Both the position numbers and the translations under genes were made by a program. From positions 1 through 7,767 of the forward strand of contig CALAEB010000488.1 of the NCBI GenBank assembly GCA_937890875.1: DNA of 7,767 bases, written 5' to 3'. This stretch comes from an uncultured Anaerolineaceae bacterium (GTDB lineage: Bacteria > Chloroflexota > Anaerolineae > Anaerolineales > Anaerolineaceae). This document shows positions 1 to 6,225 of this stretch, piece by piece. A model generated the notes under the pieces. That model saw nothing but the letters and a program-made list of their open reading frames with translations, was not told the DNA's origin and made no database searches. The stretch's first letter is position 1. Every line of letters starts with the position of its first letter.

Positions 1-1689
1 GGTCAGAATGCGTTCCGGTTTCGAATACGCCCCGATCTCGGTAATTTTGGACCATTCGTTGGATGAATAAAGCGGGTTTTCCCCATCGATCACCTGCAGG
101 CAGGATTTTTCGGTCGGTTTGGTCAGCGCCAGCAGGTTGTTATAGTCTTTCCAGACGTAGATCTGCCGGATAGTCCGGTCGGTGACAATCCCCATCTGAG
201 CGTTCCGGATCGTACCGGTGTTCAGCACCTCGCTGCCGACCGCAGTATGGTCACGTTCGGGATAATAGATCAGATGAACCGGCGCGAAGATCTCGTAATC
301 TTCCTCAGGAGAAAAACCGCCCGGATTCGCCACCACCAGCGAATACTCAGCGATATCCGGTGCGCGCCAGGAAAGCTGCCACCAAAAATCATTCGTCAGC
401 CGGGTTTGGGTGATGTGTTTTTCCCGGTTCACAATCTGTGTCATACAAGCGGCTGTGATCATCAACGCCAACAGCAGTGTTTTTATCCAGCGGCAGGAAA
501 TCAGCCCGATCAATCCGATCAGGAACAGGACCGCACTCAGCGATCCCGGATAGGAGAAACGGTCCAGACTGGAACTGAAGGTGATCTCCCGTTCCGCCAG
601 CAGCATCGGCGTAATCGTCAGCACAACCGAAACAGCGCCCAACAAAATCCACTGGATTTGCCAGGGGATCCGCCGCGGAGCGGATGCTTCCACTTCCCCG
701 GATTCCGGATCCGGATCGCCCGGTTCCGAACCAAGCTGCCGGAAAAAAACAAGCGCAAACAGCGATCCGACCACAGCGCCCACCGCAGCCGCCGGCCAGA
801 AAGCTTTCACGTCAAGGCTGTTCAGGACGTTATAAACCGGGACAGTCCATGCTCCGAAAGTGATTTTGGCCGCATTCTTGATAATTTTTGCCAGCAGGGA
901 AAGCCCCATATATTTCGGATGCTGAAATAATGGCGTCAGAACCGCCTGCACATCCGTGCCATTGCGGGAAGCTTCAAAAAGAAAGCTCCGCCAATAAAAG
1001 AAAAACGCCGCGCCAACCAGCCAGGGCAGGAAAGCTATCAGTGTTTTACCGATCAGCCCCGCTTTTTTCGCCTGCGTATGGTTATAGAGATAAAAGCCGA
1101 TCAGGAAAAAACGGAACGCCTCCAGTCCAATGTAATATTCCATCAAGAACATTTCGGCCACAGCCAGCGCAACGGAGGCCACAGCCAGCAGGATCTTCGG
1201 CAGGATGCGCCGGACTTTCAGGCTGAGAATGGATAAAAGAAGAGAGAGGGCAATGCACAGCATCGCGATCTGATGGGGGAGATAAGCGATCCCGTCCACC
1301 TGCCGCAGAAATCCGGGAAAAACCAGAAAACAGAGCGCGGCACAAAACGCCGCCGTCCGCTGCCGCGGCCAGATGATCCGCAGTGTGAAAAAGAAGCACA
1401 GCGCGCTGAGAAACCGGCAGGCCAAATTCACCAACAGGTAAGGATAGGGATCGGCGCCAAACAGCGAATAAGCCCAGCTGAGCAGATATCCATCCACCGG
1501 CCGGTCGCTTGCATAATGACGGATCAGCATATCCGCGCCCTGAGTAAACGCGTTATAGACATTATTCCAATCGTCCCGGTAATAGCCGAGGTTCTTCATT
1601 CCGGGCAGATAAATGACAACGGTTACCGCCAATAAAAACAAGAGAATGATTCCGTTCCCGGTTCGCTGCTTTTTCTGTTTTTCCTCCAT
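1..1689 (-). CDS. Polytopic membrane protein, GT-C glycosyltransferase-like (3' end outside window)
   Basis: The minus frame is open without a stop from the ATG at 1689 to the window edge (563 codons), so the C-terminus is missing. A short lysine-rich N-terminus is followed by a membrane span at about residues 13-30 and then an outer loop with GYYRDDWNN (Asp39-Asp40). An acidic pair in the first outer loop is the usual mark of GT-C enzymes, which use lipid-phosphate sugars. Further hydrophobic spans lie near 86-104, 112-127, 140-156, 164-182, 190-203, 215-232, 297-316, 346-364, 383-398 and 402-418. A charged loop rich in Glu, Asp and Pro sits at 318-340. From about 420 the chain is soluble and probably extracytoplasmic. 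The start has an AGGAG at 1703-1707, but the 13-base spacing is long; an in-frame TTG lies too close to that site. Codon use favours CGG, CTG and ATC. The exact family is not recognised, and the glycosyltransferase role is inferred from topology and motif. Confidence 0.72.
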   Translation of the reverse strand, partial: MEEKQKKQRTGNGIILLFLLAVTVVIYLPGMKNLGYYRDDWNNVYNAFTQGADMLIRHYASDRPVDGYLLSWAYSLFGADPYPYLLVNLACRFLSALCFFFTLRIIWPRQRTAAFCAALCFLVFPGFLRQVDGIAYLPHQIAMLCIALSLLLSILSLKVRRILPKILLAVASVALAVAEMFLMEYYIGLEAFRFFLIGFYLYNHTQAKKAGLIGKTLIAFLPWLVGAAFFFYWRSFLFEASRNGTDVQAVLTPLFQHPKYMGLSLLAKIIKNAAKITFGAWTVPVYNVLNSLDVKAFWPAAAVGAVVGSLFALVFFRQLGSEPGDPDPESGEVEASAPRRIPWQIQWILLGAVSVVLTITPMLLAEREITFSSSLDRFSYPGSLSAVLFLIGLIGLISCRWIKTLLLALMITAACMTQIVNREKHITQTRLTNDFWWQLSWRAPDIAEYSLVVANPGGFSPEEDYEIFAPVHLIYYPERDHTAVGSEVLNTGTIRNAQMGIVTDRTIRQIYVWKDYNNLLALTKPTEKSCLQVIDGENPLYSSNEWSKITEIGAYSKPERILT

Positions 1690-1727
1690 ACCGTCGGTCA
1701 ATCTCCTTTGATGATGAGTCTGTGTTC

Positions 1728-1733
1728 ATTATA
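1728..1733 (-). promoter_or_regulatory. Promoter -10 for the leftward membrane protein gene
   Basis: On the minus strand this reads TATAAT, an exact -10 hexamer. It would start transcription near 1721 and leave a leader of about 32 bases containing the AGGAG. No good -35 is present at 16 to 18 bases upstream (about 1750-1757); that position abuts the edge of the large palindrome at 1755-1801. Confidence 0.45.
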
Positions 1734-1754
1734 AAGCAGTTTGCCTCAATACTC

Positions 1755-1801
1755 TGTTGTTATCCTGTTTTTGCGCGGAGCGCAAAAACAGGATAACAAC
1801 A
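1755..1801. repeat. Perfect 22-bp inverted repeat with 3-base loop
   Basis: The arms 1755-1776 and 1780-1801 are exact reverse complements, separated only by GGA at 1777-1779. The inner part is GCGC-GGA-GCGC, flanked by a run of five T on one side and five A on the other. Pairing stops at once beyond the arms. It lies between two divergent genes and upstream of both predicted promoters. A terminator is not expected there, although a short T run (AAGTTTTT, 1801-1808) follows on the plus strand. It could be a copy of a dispersed palindromic element, a strong terminator for an unseen transcript, or a cruciform or protein-binding site. No second copy is visible in this window. Confidence 0.85.
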
Positions 1802-1865
1802 AGTTTTTCCTCTTTGTTCAAAAGGGTCATCCAAATTTCAAATTACTGACATTTCTGGCGATACC

Positions 1866-1887
1866 CCGGATCTCTGAAATCATCCGG
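1866..1887. repeat. Small inverted repeat upstream of the alpha-glucosidase promoter
   Basis: CCGGAT (1866-1871) and ATCCGG (1882-1887) form 6-bp arms around a 10-base spacer. The pair brackets the place where a -35 would be read for the extended -10 at 1900-1908, so it could be a regulator site. Arms this short can arise by chance. Confidence 0.3.
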
Positions 1888-1899
1888 ACAAACCGATAA

Positions 1900-1908
1900 T
1901 GTTATAAT
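1900..1908 (+). promoter_or_regulatory. Extended -10 promoter for the alpha-glucosidase operon
   Basis: TGTTATAAT matches the extended -10 pattern TGnTATAAT exactly. No clear -35 lies 17 bases upstream, which fits extended -10 promoters. Transcription would start near 1915, giving a leader of about 70 bases that ends with AGGAG at 1971-1975, nine bases before the ATG at 1985. Confidence 0.55.
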
Positions 1909-1921
1909 CCAGTCAGGATTA
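1905..1921. promoter_or_regulatory. Candidate operator overlapping the -10 and start site
   Basis: TAATCC-AGTCA-GGATTA is a perfect inverted repeat with 6-bp arms. It covers the end of the -10 hexamer and the predicted transcription start, a typical position for a repressor operator. It does not resemble the usual LacI/MalR operator with a central CG, so no regulator family is proposed. Confidence 0.35.
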
Positions 1922-1984
1922 CCAGAGAAAATTACCGCGAACAGAACCAGCCGATCAGCGGATTTTTAACAGGAGAACTTTCGT

Positions 1985-3607
1985 ATGAGCTATTATCCGG
2001 GAAAAAACAAAGACACGCTCTGGTGGCGTGACGGCGTGATCTATCAGATTTATCCGCGTTCCTTTGCCGACACCAACGGCGACGGAATCGGCGACCTGAA
2101 AGGCATTATCGGGAAACTGGATTATCTGTCTGATTTCGGCGTAGATGCGATCTGGCTTTCACCGGTCTATCCCTCCCCCGATTTTGATTTCGGTTATGAT
2201 GTCTCCGATTACAAGGATATCGCCCCGAAATATGGCACGCTGGATGACTTCCGGACGCTGTTGAAAGAAGCGCATCAGCGGAATATCCGCGTCATCATGG
2301 ACCTGGTCCTGAACCATACCTCCACTGAACATCCCTGGTTTCATGAAGCCCGCAAATCAAAGGACAATCCATACCACGACTATTATCTCTGGCAGGATCC
2401 GGGCAAAAACGGCGGGGTACCCAATAACTGGCTTTCGGTCTTCAGCAATAAAACGGCCTGGGAATATGTGAAAGAATGCGGACAATATTATTATCATATG
2501 TTCGCAAAAGAACAGGCTGACGTGAATTGGCGCAACCCGCGGGTTCATGAAGAAATGATGAGCGTCTTCCGCTTTTGGGGTGATTTGGGCGTGGATGGAT
2601 TCCGCCTGGATGTCTTTAATATGTATTTCAAAGACGACCAGTTCCGTTCCAACCCGCGGAAATTCCATTTGATCCCTTTCAACCGGCAGCAGCATCTTTA
2701 CGATTGCGACCGGCCGGAAATGGACGGCATCGTTCAGGAGATCCGCCAAACCGTCGATGAACATCCGGACAGTTATGTCGTCGGTGAGACTTTTCTCAGC
2801 ACAATGGAGAAGGTCCGCCGTTATTGCGGTGAAGATAAACTGAAGGCAGCTTTTAATTTCAGTTATACCCACTGCCAATGGGATGCCGGCGCTTTCCGCA
2901 AGCTGATTGCCGAATGGGAAGAACTGGAGAAAGATAAAATCTGGCCGGTTTATGTCCTCAACAACCATGATGTGATCCGTTCGACAACCCGGCTCGGGCT
3001 GGGAGAAAATGACGAACGGCTGAAAATTGCCGCCGCCATGACCATTCTGCTGCGCGGTACGCCCGTCCTTTATTACGGAGAAGAAATCGGCATGCGCCAG
3101 ACCCGCCTCAAACGGAAAGAGATCATGGATCCGGTGGGGAAATATAACTGGCCGTTCCATCAAGGCAGAGACGGCTGTCGGGCGCCGATGCAGTGGAACA
3201 ATCAGAAGAACGGCGGATTCAGCAGCGGGAAGGCGTGGAACGCGATCCATCCGGATTACCCGGAACGCAACGTCAACGCCATGCTGCATGATCCGAAATC
3301 GCTGTGGACGTTTTATAAAGATCTGATCCGGCTGCGGAAAGAAAATCGCGCTTTTCAGACCGGCGATCTGCAACTCATCGATTCGGACAATGAATATGTC
3401 CTGGCGTTTCTGCGCAAGACCGGTACACAAAGCGCGCTGGTGCTGCTGAATTTCAGCCAGCTGCCGGCCAAGGTCAGCCTGAGCGAAGTATCCGGAGTCA
3501 AAAATTGGTCCAGAAAGTTTTCCAACAAGCCTGAAAAAATCAGCGCCATCGAAAAAGATTCCATTCGGCTGGCTGGCGAACAGGCGCTGGTGATGATCGG
3601 CCGCTGA
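1985..3607 (+). CDS. GH13 alpha-glucosidase / oligo-1,6-glucosidase
   Basis: This 540-residue enzyme of the alpha-amylase superfamily (glycoside hydrolase family 13) should release glucose from the non-reducing end of maltose, isomaltose or short alpha-glucans. The opening WWRDGVIYQIYPRSFADTNG is the family hallmark. The conserved regions follow in order: DLVLNH at 106-111, QADVNW at 177-182, GFRLDV at 205-210 with nucleophile Asp209, VGETF with acid/base Glu268, and NNHD with Asp329. The catalytic barrel ends near 455 and a beta-sandwich domain fills the C-terminus. Length is normal for the family. There is no signal peptide, so the enzyme is cytoplasmic. Val210 after the nucleophile is the residue seen in oligo-1,6-glucosidases, whereas alpha-1,4-specific maltases tend to have Ala or Thr. 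The sequence after region II (NMYFKDDQFRSNP) is like that of bacterial broad-range alpha-glucosidases. Start: ATG nine bases after AGGAG. It is first in a probable two-gene operon. Trehalulose- or sucrose-type specificity cannot be excluded. Confidence 0.93.
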   Translation: MSYYPGKNKDTLWWRDGVIYQIYPRSFADTNGDGIGDLKGIIGKLDYLSDFGVDAIWLSPVYPSPDFDFGYDVSDYKDIAPKYGTLDDFRTLLKEAHQRNIRVIMDLVLNHTSTEHPWFHEARKSKDNPYHDYYLWQDPGKNGGVPNNWLSVFSNKTAWEYVKECGQYYYHMFAKEQADVNWRNPRVHEEMMSVFRFWGDLGVDGFRLDVFNMYFKDDQFRSNPRKFHLIPFNRQQHLYDCDRPEMDGIVQEIRQTVDEHPDSYVVGETFLSTMEKVRRYCGEDKLKAAFNFSYTHCQWDAGAFRKLIAEWEELEKDKIWPVYVLNNHDVIRSTTRLGLGENDERLKIAAAMTILLRGTPVLYYGEEIGMRQTRLKRKEIMDPVGKYNWPFHQGRDGCRAPMQWNNQKNGGFSSGKAWNAIHPDYPERNVNAMLHDPKSLWTFYKDLIRLRKENRAFQTGDLQLIDSDNEYVLAFLRKTGTQSALVLLNFSQLPAKVSLSEVSGVKNWSRKFSNKPEKISAIEKDSIRLAGEQALVMIGR

Positions 3608-3619
3608 GCGGTTCGCTCA
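3605..3619 (+). other. Small hairpin at the alpha-glucosidase stop codon
   Basis: TGAGCG-GTT-CGCTCA pairs over 6 bp with a 3-base loop and includes the TGA stop. No T run follows, so it is not an intrinsic terminator. It may stabilise the mRNA or affect translation of the next gene, whose AGGA (3632-3635) lies just downstream. Confidence 0.35.
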
Positions 3620-3644
3620 TCCTCGGGAATCAGGAAAATTCACA

Positions 3645-5036
3645 ATGAAACGAAAGATTTTCACGCATTGGGCGCTGCCGCTGGCATTCACACTGCTGTT
3701 CATCATCGGCAGGATCCTCGCCTACGGCCCGATGGATGATTCTGTCGCAGCGCACGATACCGATTCTTACTTCGAAGCCGCCGCGGCCGATTTCCCTTCG
3801 GCCGATTTTTTTGAACAGATGCGCTCGGCAACGCTGCCGCTGATCATCAAACTGCTGAATCCCCAGCAGGACTATGAACTGACCGTTCTCTCCGAGCCTT
3901 TTTTCGGCTCCGCTCCGGAATTGGCCGTCCAGCCCGGGACCGAAGCTCTGGTCCGCTTCCAAACGCTGCTCTCCTTTTTTGCCTGGGTCTTTTTCACACT
4001 GAGCCTGTGCAGCCGGCTGCGCCGGGCGTCTTCAAAAGCGCTCCTGGCCGGCCTGCTTTATACGTTCGCGTTTGTCCCGCAAATTGCGGATTGGGACAGT
4101 ATCCTTCTGTCCGAATCCGTCTCTTTTTCCCTGTTTGTTCTAATGCTGGGCCTTTTGAACCGGCTGCTGCCGGCACTGTTCGCAAACCGTGCGGGAATCC
4201 GGGATATCGTGACCGGAATCTTTTTCTTCATCACCGCTGCCGGGTGGCTTTTCACCCGCGATACCAATGCTTATTTTATTCTGCTGCTTGCACTGGTTTT
4301 CGCCATCATCGCCGCCGCCCGCTGGCTGAGAATGAAGAGATTGCCATATCTCGCGGCAGTCCTTTCTATCCTGCTGGCCGGAATTTTCCTTTTTCAGCAG
4401 CAGACTTTTCGTAAAAGTGAACGCTGGCTGCTGCCTTTCCTGAATAACATGGCCGGCAATGTTTTTCCTTACCCGGAACGGGTCGCTTTTTTTGAAGAAT
4501 GGGGCATGCCAGTCAGTGAAACGCTGCTCTCCCAAACCGGATCTGCCGAATATAACGACCTCTACCAACAGGAAGACTTCATCCGCTGGGCTAAAGCGGA
4601 AGGATTGTCCACCTATCTCGCTTTCCTGCTGGACATGCCGCTTTGGTCTGTTCTGCAGGTTTATTCCGGATTGGACTTATTTTTTGAGGAGAACACCCAG
4701 CCGTTTTTCTATGGCAAACCGGATGAAAAGCCGCACTGGGCAAATTCGCTCGGGAATCTGTTCCACCCGCTTTCCGCTTCGGTTATTCTGATCGACCTGC
4801 TGCTGATCCTGCTGCTCTGGCAAACGACCCTGCGCGCGGAAAAGGATGTGGAAAACTCCCGGTTCCGAATCTGGCTGCTCTTTTGTCTGATCCTTTTTCT
4901 GGGCGGCGGACTGCTGATGTCGATCTCTTACCTGGGCGAAGTCCGCTCTATCTGGCGGCATGTGCTTTCCGGCGTTTTGCCGCTCCGGCTCCTGCTCTGG
5001 ATTCTGGTTCCCGTCCTCTGGGATCAGTCCGGCTGA
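3645..5036 (+). CDS. Polytopic membrane protein, GT-C/GT39-like
   Basis: A 463-residue integral membrane protein with about ten hydrophobic spans, near 9-27, 105-122, 131-148, 158-176, 188-203, 208-225, 234-250, 375-392, 406-427 and 437-457. The first span is followed by a long outer loop with HDTDSYF (Asp38, Asp40), placed like the catalytic acidic residue of GT-C enzymes. Other notable motifs are LLSES (154-158), FTRDTNAY (203-210) and a closing RHVLSGVLPLRLLLW block. A second large outer loop spans about 252-320. These features suggest a lipid-linked sugar transferase or a relative of PMT/ArnT-type proteins, but I cannot name the family. The ATG follows AGGA (3632-3635) by nine bases. The gene starts 37 bases after the alpha-glucosidase stop on the same strand, so co-transcription is likely. 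It ends convergent to the DUF1801 gene. Confidence 0.75.
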   Translation: MKRKIFTHWALPLAFTLLFIIGRILAYGPMDDSVAAHDTDSYFEAAAADFPSADFFEQMRSATLPLIIKLLNPQQDYELTVLSEPFFGSAPELAVQPGTEALVRFQTLLSFFAWVFFTLSLCSRLRRASSKALLAGLLYTFAFVPQIADWDSILLSESVSFSLFVLMLGLLNRLLPALFANRAGIRDIVTGIFFFITAAGWLFTRDTNAYFILLLALVFAIIAAARWLRMKRLPYLAAVLSILLAGIFLFQQQTFRKSERWLLPFLNNMAGNVFPYPERVAFFEEWGMPVSETLLSQTGSAEYNDLYQQEDFIRWAKAEGLSTYLAFLLDMPLWSVLQVYSGLDLFFEENTQPFFYGKPDEKPHWANSLGNLFHPLSASVILIDLLLILLLWQTTLRAEKDVENSRFRIWLLFCLILFLGGGLLMSISYLGEVRSIWRHVLSGVLPLRLLLWILVPVLWDQSG

Positions 5037-5133
5037 CCACGGAGAGCAAGGGCCACGCTCGTCTCCATGCCAGGCTATACCGTCAGAATCCGGCCGGCAA
5101 CCACCTGTCAAAATCAGACACAGCAAAGCGGGC
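5037..5133. other. Convergent intergenic gap, structured but without a clear terminator
   Basis: This 97-base gap separates two converging genes. GGAGA (5041-5045) can pair with TCTCC (5062-5066), nested within CTGAC (5033-5037) and GTCAG (5082-5086). No T run follows on either strand, so I do not call an intrinsic terminator. No coding potential is visible. Confidence 0.3.
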
Positions 5134-5520
5134 TCATTTTTTGTTCCGCTTCGCCGCTGCCAACCGGGCATTTTCTTCCGCCCGAAAGCGGACGATCCGC
5201 CGGATCAAGTCCAGCGGCAGCGGTTCTGACAACGGAAACTGGATCGCGCCTTTTGACGTTTTATAACCGGATAAATCTTCCTGGAAGGCCAAAATACCGC
5301 TTGAGCCGGGATAGAATCCGATGTGGTTTTTGTGCAAAGCAAAGTGCACCAGATCCCCATGCAGGGTAAATGTCGGCATTCCCCAGCTGATTCGTTCTTC
5401 CGCGTCCGGCGCTTCCTCCCGGATGACAGCCCGCAGCGCACTCAGTTTCGTTCGGATTTCCGGCGCAGTGCCAGCGATATATTCATCGATATTCGTGAAT
5501 GAAGCTTTTTCGGTTTCCAT
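5134..5520 (-). CDS. DUF1801 (YdhG-like, 'iron chaperone') protein
   Basis: A 128-residue soluble protein that fits the DUF1801/YdhG family throughout. An N-terminal NIDEYIAG helix leads into the conserved core: DAEERISWGMPTF (39-51), then LVHFALHKNHIGFYPG (57-72), SGYKTSKGAIQFPLSEPLP (84-102) and a C-terminal helix with a basic tail. Some members are annotated as frataxin-like iron chaperones (Bacillus YdhG/FrdA type), but the function of most is unknown. The ATG at 5520 is chosen because AAGGG (5529-5533) lies eight bases upstream and the family begins here. The frame stays open upstream to 5649, but that extension has no family similarity and would cover the promoter. Length is normal. It appears to be a single-gene unit. 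Confidence 0.88.
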   Translation of the reverse strand: METEKASFTNIDEYIAGTAPEIRTKLSALRAVIREEAPDAEERISWGMPTFTLHGDLVHFALHKNHIGFYPGSSGILAFQEDLSGYKTSKGAIQFPLSEPLPLDLIRRIVRFRAEENARLAAAKRNKK

Positions 5521-5548
5521 CTTCGCCACCCTTTCCGACCTTATATCC

Positions 5549-5554
5549 ATTATA
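5549..5554 (-). promoter_or_regulatory. Promoter -10 for the DUF1801 gene
   Basis: The minus strand reads TATAAT here, placing the transcription start near 5542 with a leader of about 20 bases carrying AAGGG. The -35 region (about 5572-5578, TTCTGA or TCTGAA) is poor. Confidence 0.45.
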
Positions 5555-5600
5555 CAAAAATAGACGCCGTTTTCAGAAAAGAAGTAGCACCATCGGTCCG

Positions 5601-5642
5601 GGAATTTGAGGACAGAGGCACCTTTTTCAAACTTTGAATTCC
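5601..5642. repeat. REP-like palindromic patch
   Basis: GGAATT (5601-5606) pairs with AATTCC (5637-5642), and the inner TTTGA (5605-5609) can pair with TCAAA (5627-5631), around a core containing GACAGAGGCACCTTTTTC. From memory, similar GGGACAGAGG-type cores occur in palindromes linked to REP-associated tyrosine transposases. No transposase is present in the window, so this would be at most an isolated or decayed copy. Confidence 0.3.
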
Positions 5643-5684
5643 TGATCACCCTTAATCCGGCAATCGATCAGAAATGGATTAATA

Positions 5685-5722
5685 AAAGAAAGCGCCTCCA
5701 AACCTTTTGAGACACTTTCTTT
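5685..5722 (-). terminator. Intrinsic terminator of the DUF3793-flavodoxin operon
   Basis: Read on the minus strand, 5722-5709 pairs with 5698-5685 over 14 bp with a 10-base loop. Eight outer pairs (AAAGAAAG/CTTTCTTT) are perfect, and the inner six include two G-U wobbles. On the plus strand those two positions become A-C mismatches, so the stem fits leftward transcription better. The 3' arm and following bases are T-rich (CTTTCTTTTATTAAT). It begins 74 bases after the flavodoxin stop. Confidence 0.6.
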
Positions 5723-5796
5723 CCACGATAAAAAAGGCAAAATGAACCCGGCGCGCAATTATAGAAAGCTGCCGGAAGAATTATTTAGCAGTCCGC

Positions 5797-6210
5797 TCAG
5801 GCTGCGGCCAGTGATTCCCCAAGCTTCTTCGCGTCAGCCAGCGCCGCGTCATCCGGGGTTTCGTTCACGATCAGGCCCTGATCTCCCACCAGAATTGCGC
5901 CGCCATCTTTAACACGCTGCTCCCAATTGCGCATCCACTCACCGTCGCCCCATCCGTAAGAACCAAACAAAGCGATTTTCTTGCCTTTCAGACTTCCTTC
6001 AATCCCGGCAAAGAACGGTTCAAATTCACTGTCTTCCAACTCCTCGGAGCCCATCGAAGGACAGCCGAACGCGAATTTTTCAAAATCATCTGCACTGCCG
6101 GTAAAATCGGAAACCGAAAAGAGCTCTGCCTGTGCGCCTTCGGCCACCGCCTCGGCCAACGCTTGGGTATTGCCAGTGCCGCTCCAATAAATCACTGCTA
6201 TTTTACTCAT
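5797..6210 (-). CDS. Flavodoxin, short-chain clostridial type
   Basis: A 137-residue FMN-binding electron carrier of the cytoplasm that can replace ferredoxin in low-potential redox reactions. The phosphate-binding loop YWSGTGNTQ (residues 8-16) comes directly after the first beta strand. The loop GCPSMGSEELEDSEFEPF (49-66) and the loop GSYGWGDGEWM (83-93) hold the flavin ring, with Trp87 stacking on it. Both closely follow the Clostridium beijerinckii flavodoxin pattern as I remember it, except that Ser55 stands where that protein has Asp58 after the flipping Gly. The length is that of the short-chain class. The ATG at 6210 is preferred because AAGGGGG (6217-6223) sits six bases upstream. 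An in-frame TTG at 6216 would abut that ribosome site. The gene begins 15 bases after the DUF3793 stop and is second in that operon. Confidence 0.95.
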   Translation of the reverse strand: MSKIAVIYWSGTGNTQALAEAVAEGAQAELFSVSDFTGSADDFEKFAFGCPSMGSEELEDSEFEPFFAGIEGSLKGKKIALFGSYGWGDGEWMRNWEQRVKDGGAILVGDQGLIVNETPDDAALADAKKLGESLAAA

Positions 6211-6225
6211 AAACAACCCCCTTGG

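Noticed and set aside
247..930. Plus-strand ORF of 227 codons
   Set aside because: It lies opposite the long open frame of the leftward membrane protein and encodes a Pro/Arg/Gln-rich, low-complexity product with no recognisable domain.
2357..3430. Minus-strand ORF of 357 codons
   Set aside because: It is the antisense of the alpha-glucosidase, whose catalytic motifs are unmistakable; the antisense product has no family pattern.
4140..4568. Minus-strand ORF of 142 codons, with others at 4007-4414 and 4677-5171
   Set aside because: All overlap the 463-codon membrane protein gene, which has hydrophobic periodicity and a ribosome site; the others are charged, low-complexity shadows.
5521..5649. 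N-terminal extension of the DUF1801 frame
   Set aside because: The added residues have no family similarity and would overlap the TATAAT and the AAGGG site, both of which fit the ATG at 5520.
5661..5668. CAATCGAT octamer, also found in the palindrome at 6930-6947
   Set aside because: A single half-site without symmetry near no promoter; eight bases can recur by chance.
5748..5775. CCGGC/GCCGG hairpin after the flavodoxin stop
   Set aside because: Only 5 bp around an 18-base loop with no following T run; the stem at 5685-5722 is far better.
6211..6216. TTG start for flavodoxin, two codons upstream
   Set aside because: It would touch the AAGGGGG ribosome site. The ATG at 6210 has correct spacing and matches the family N-terminus.
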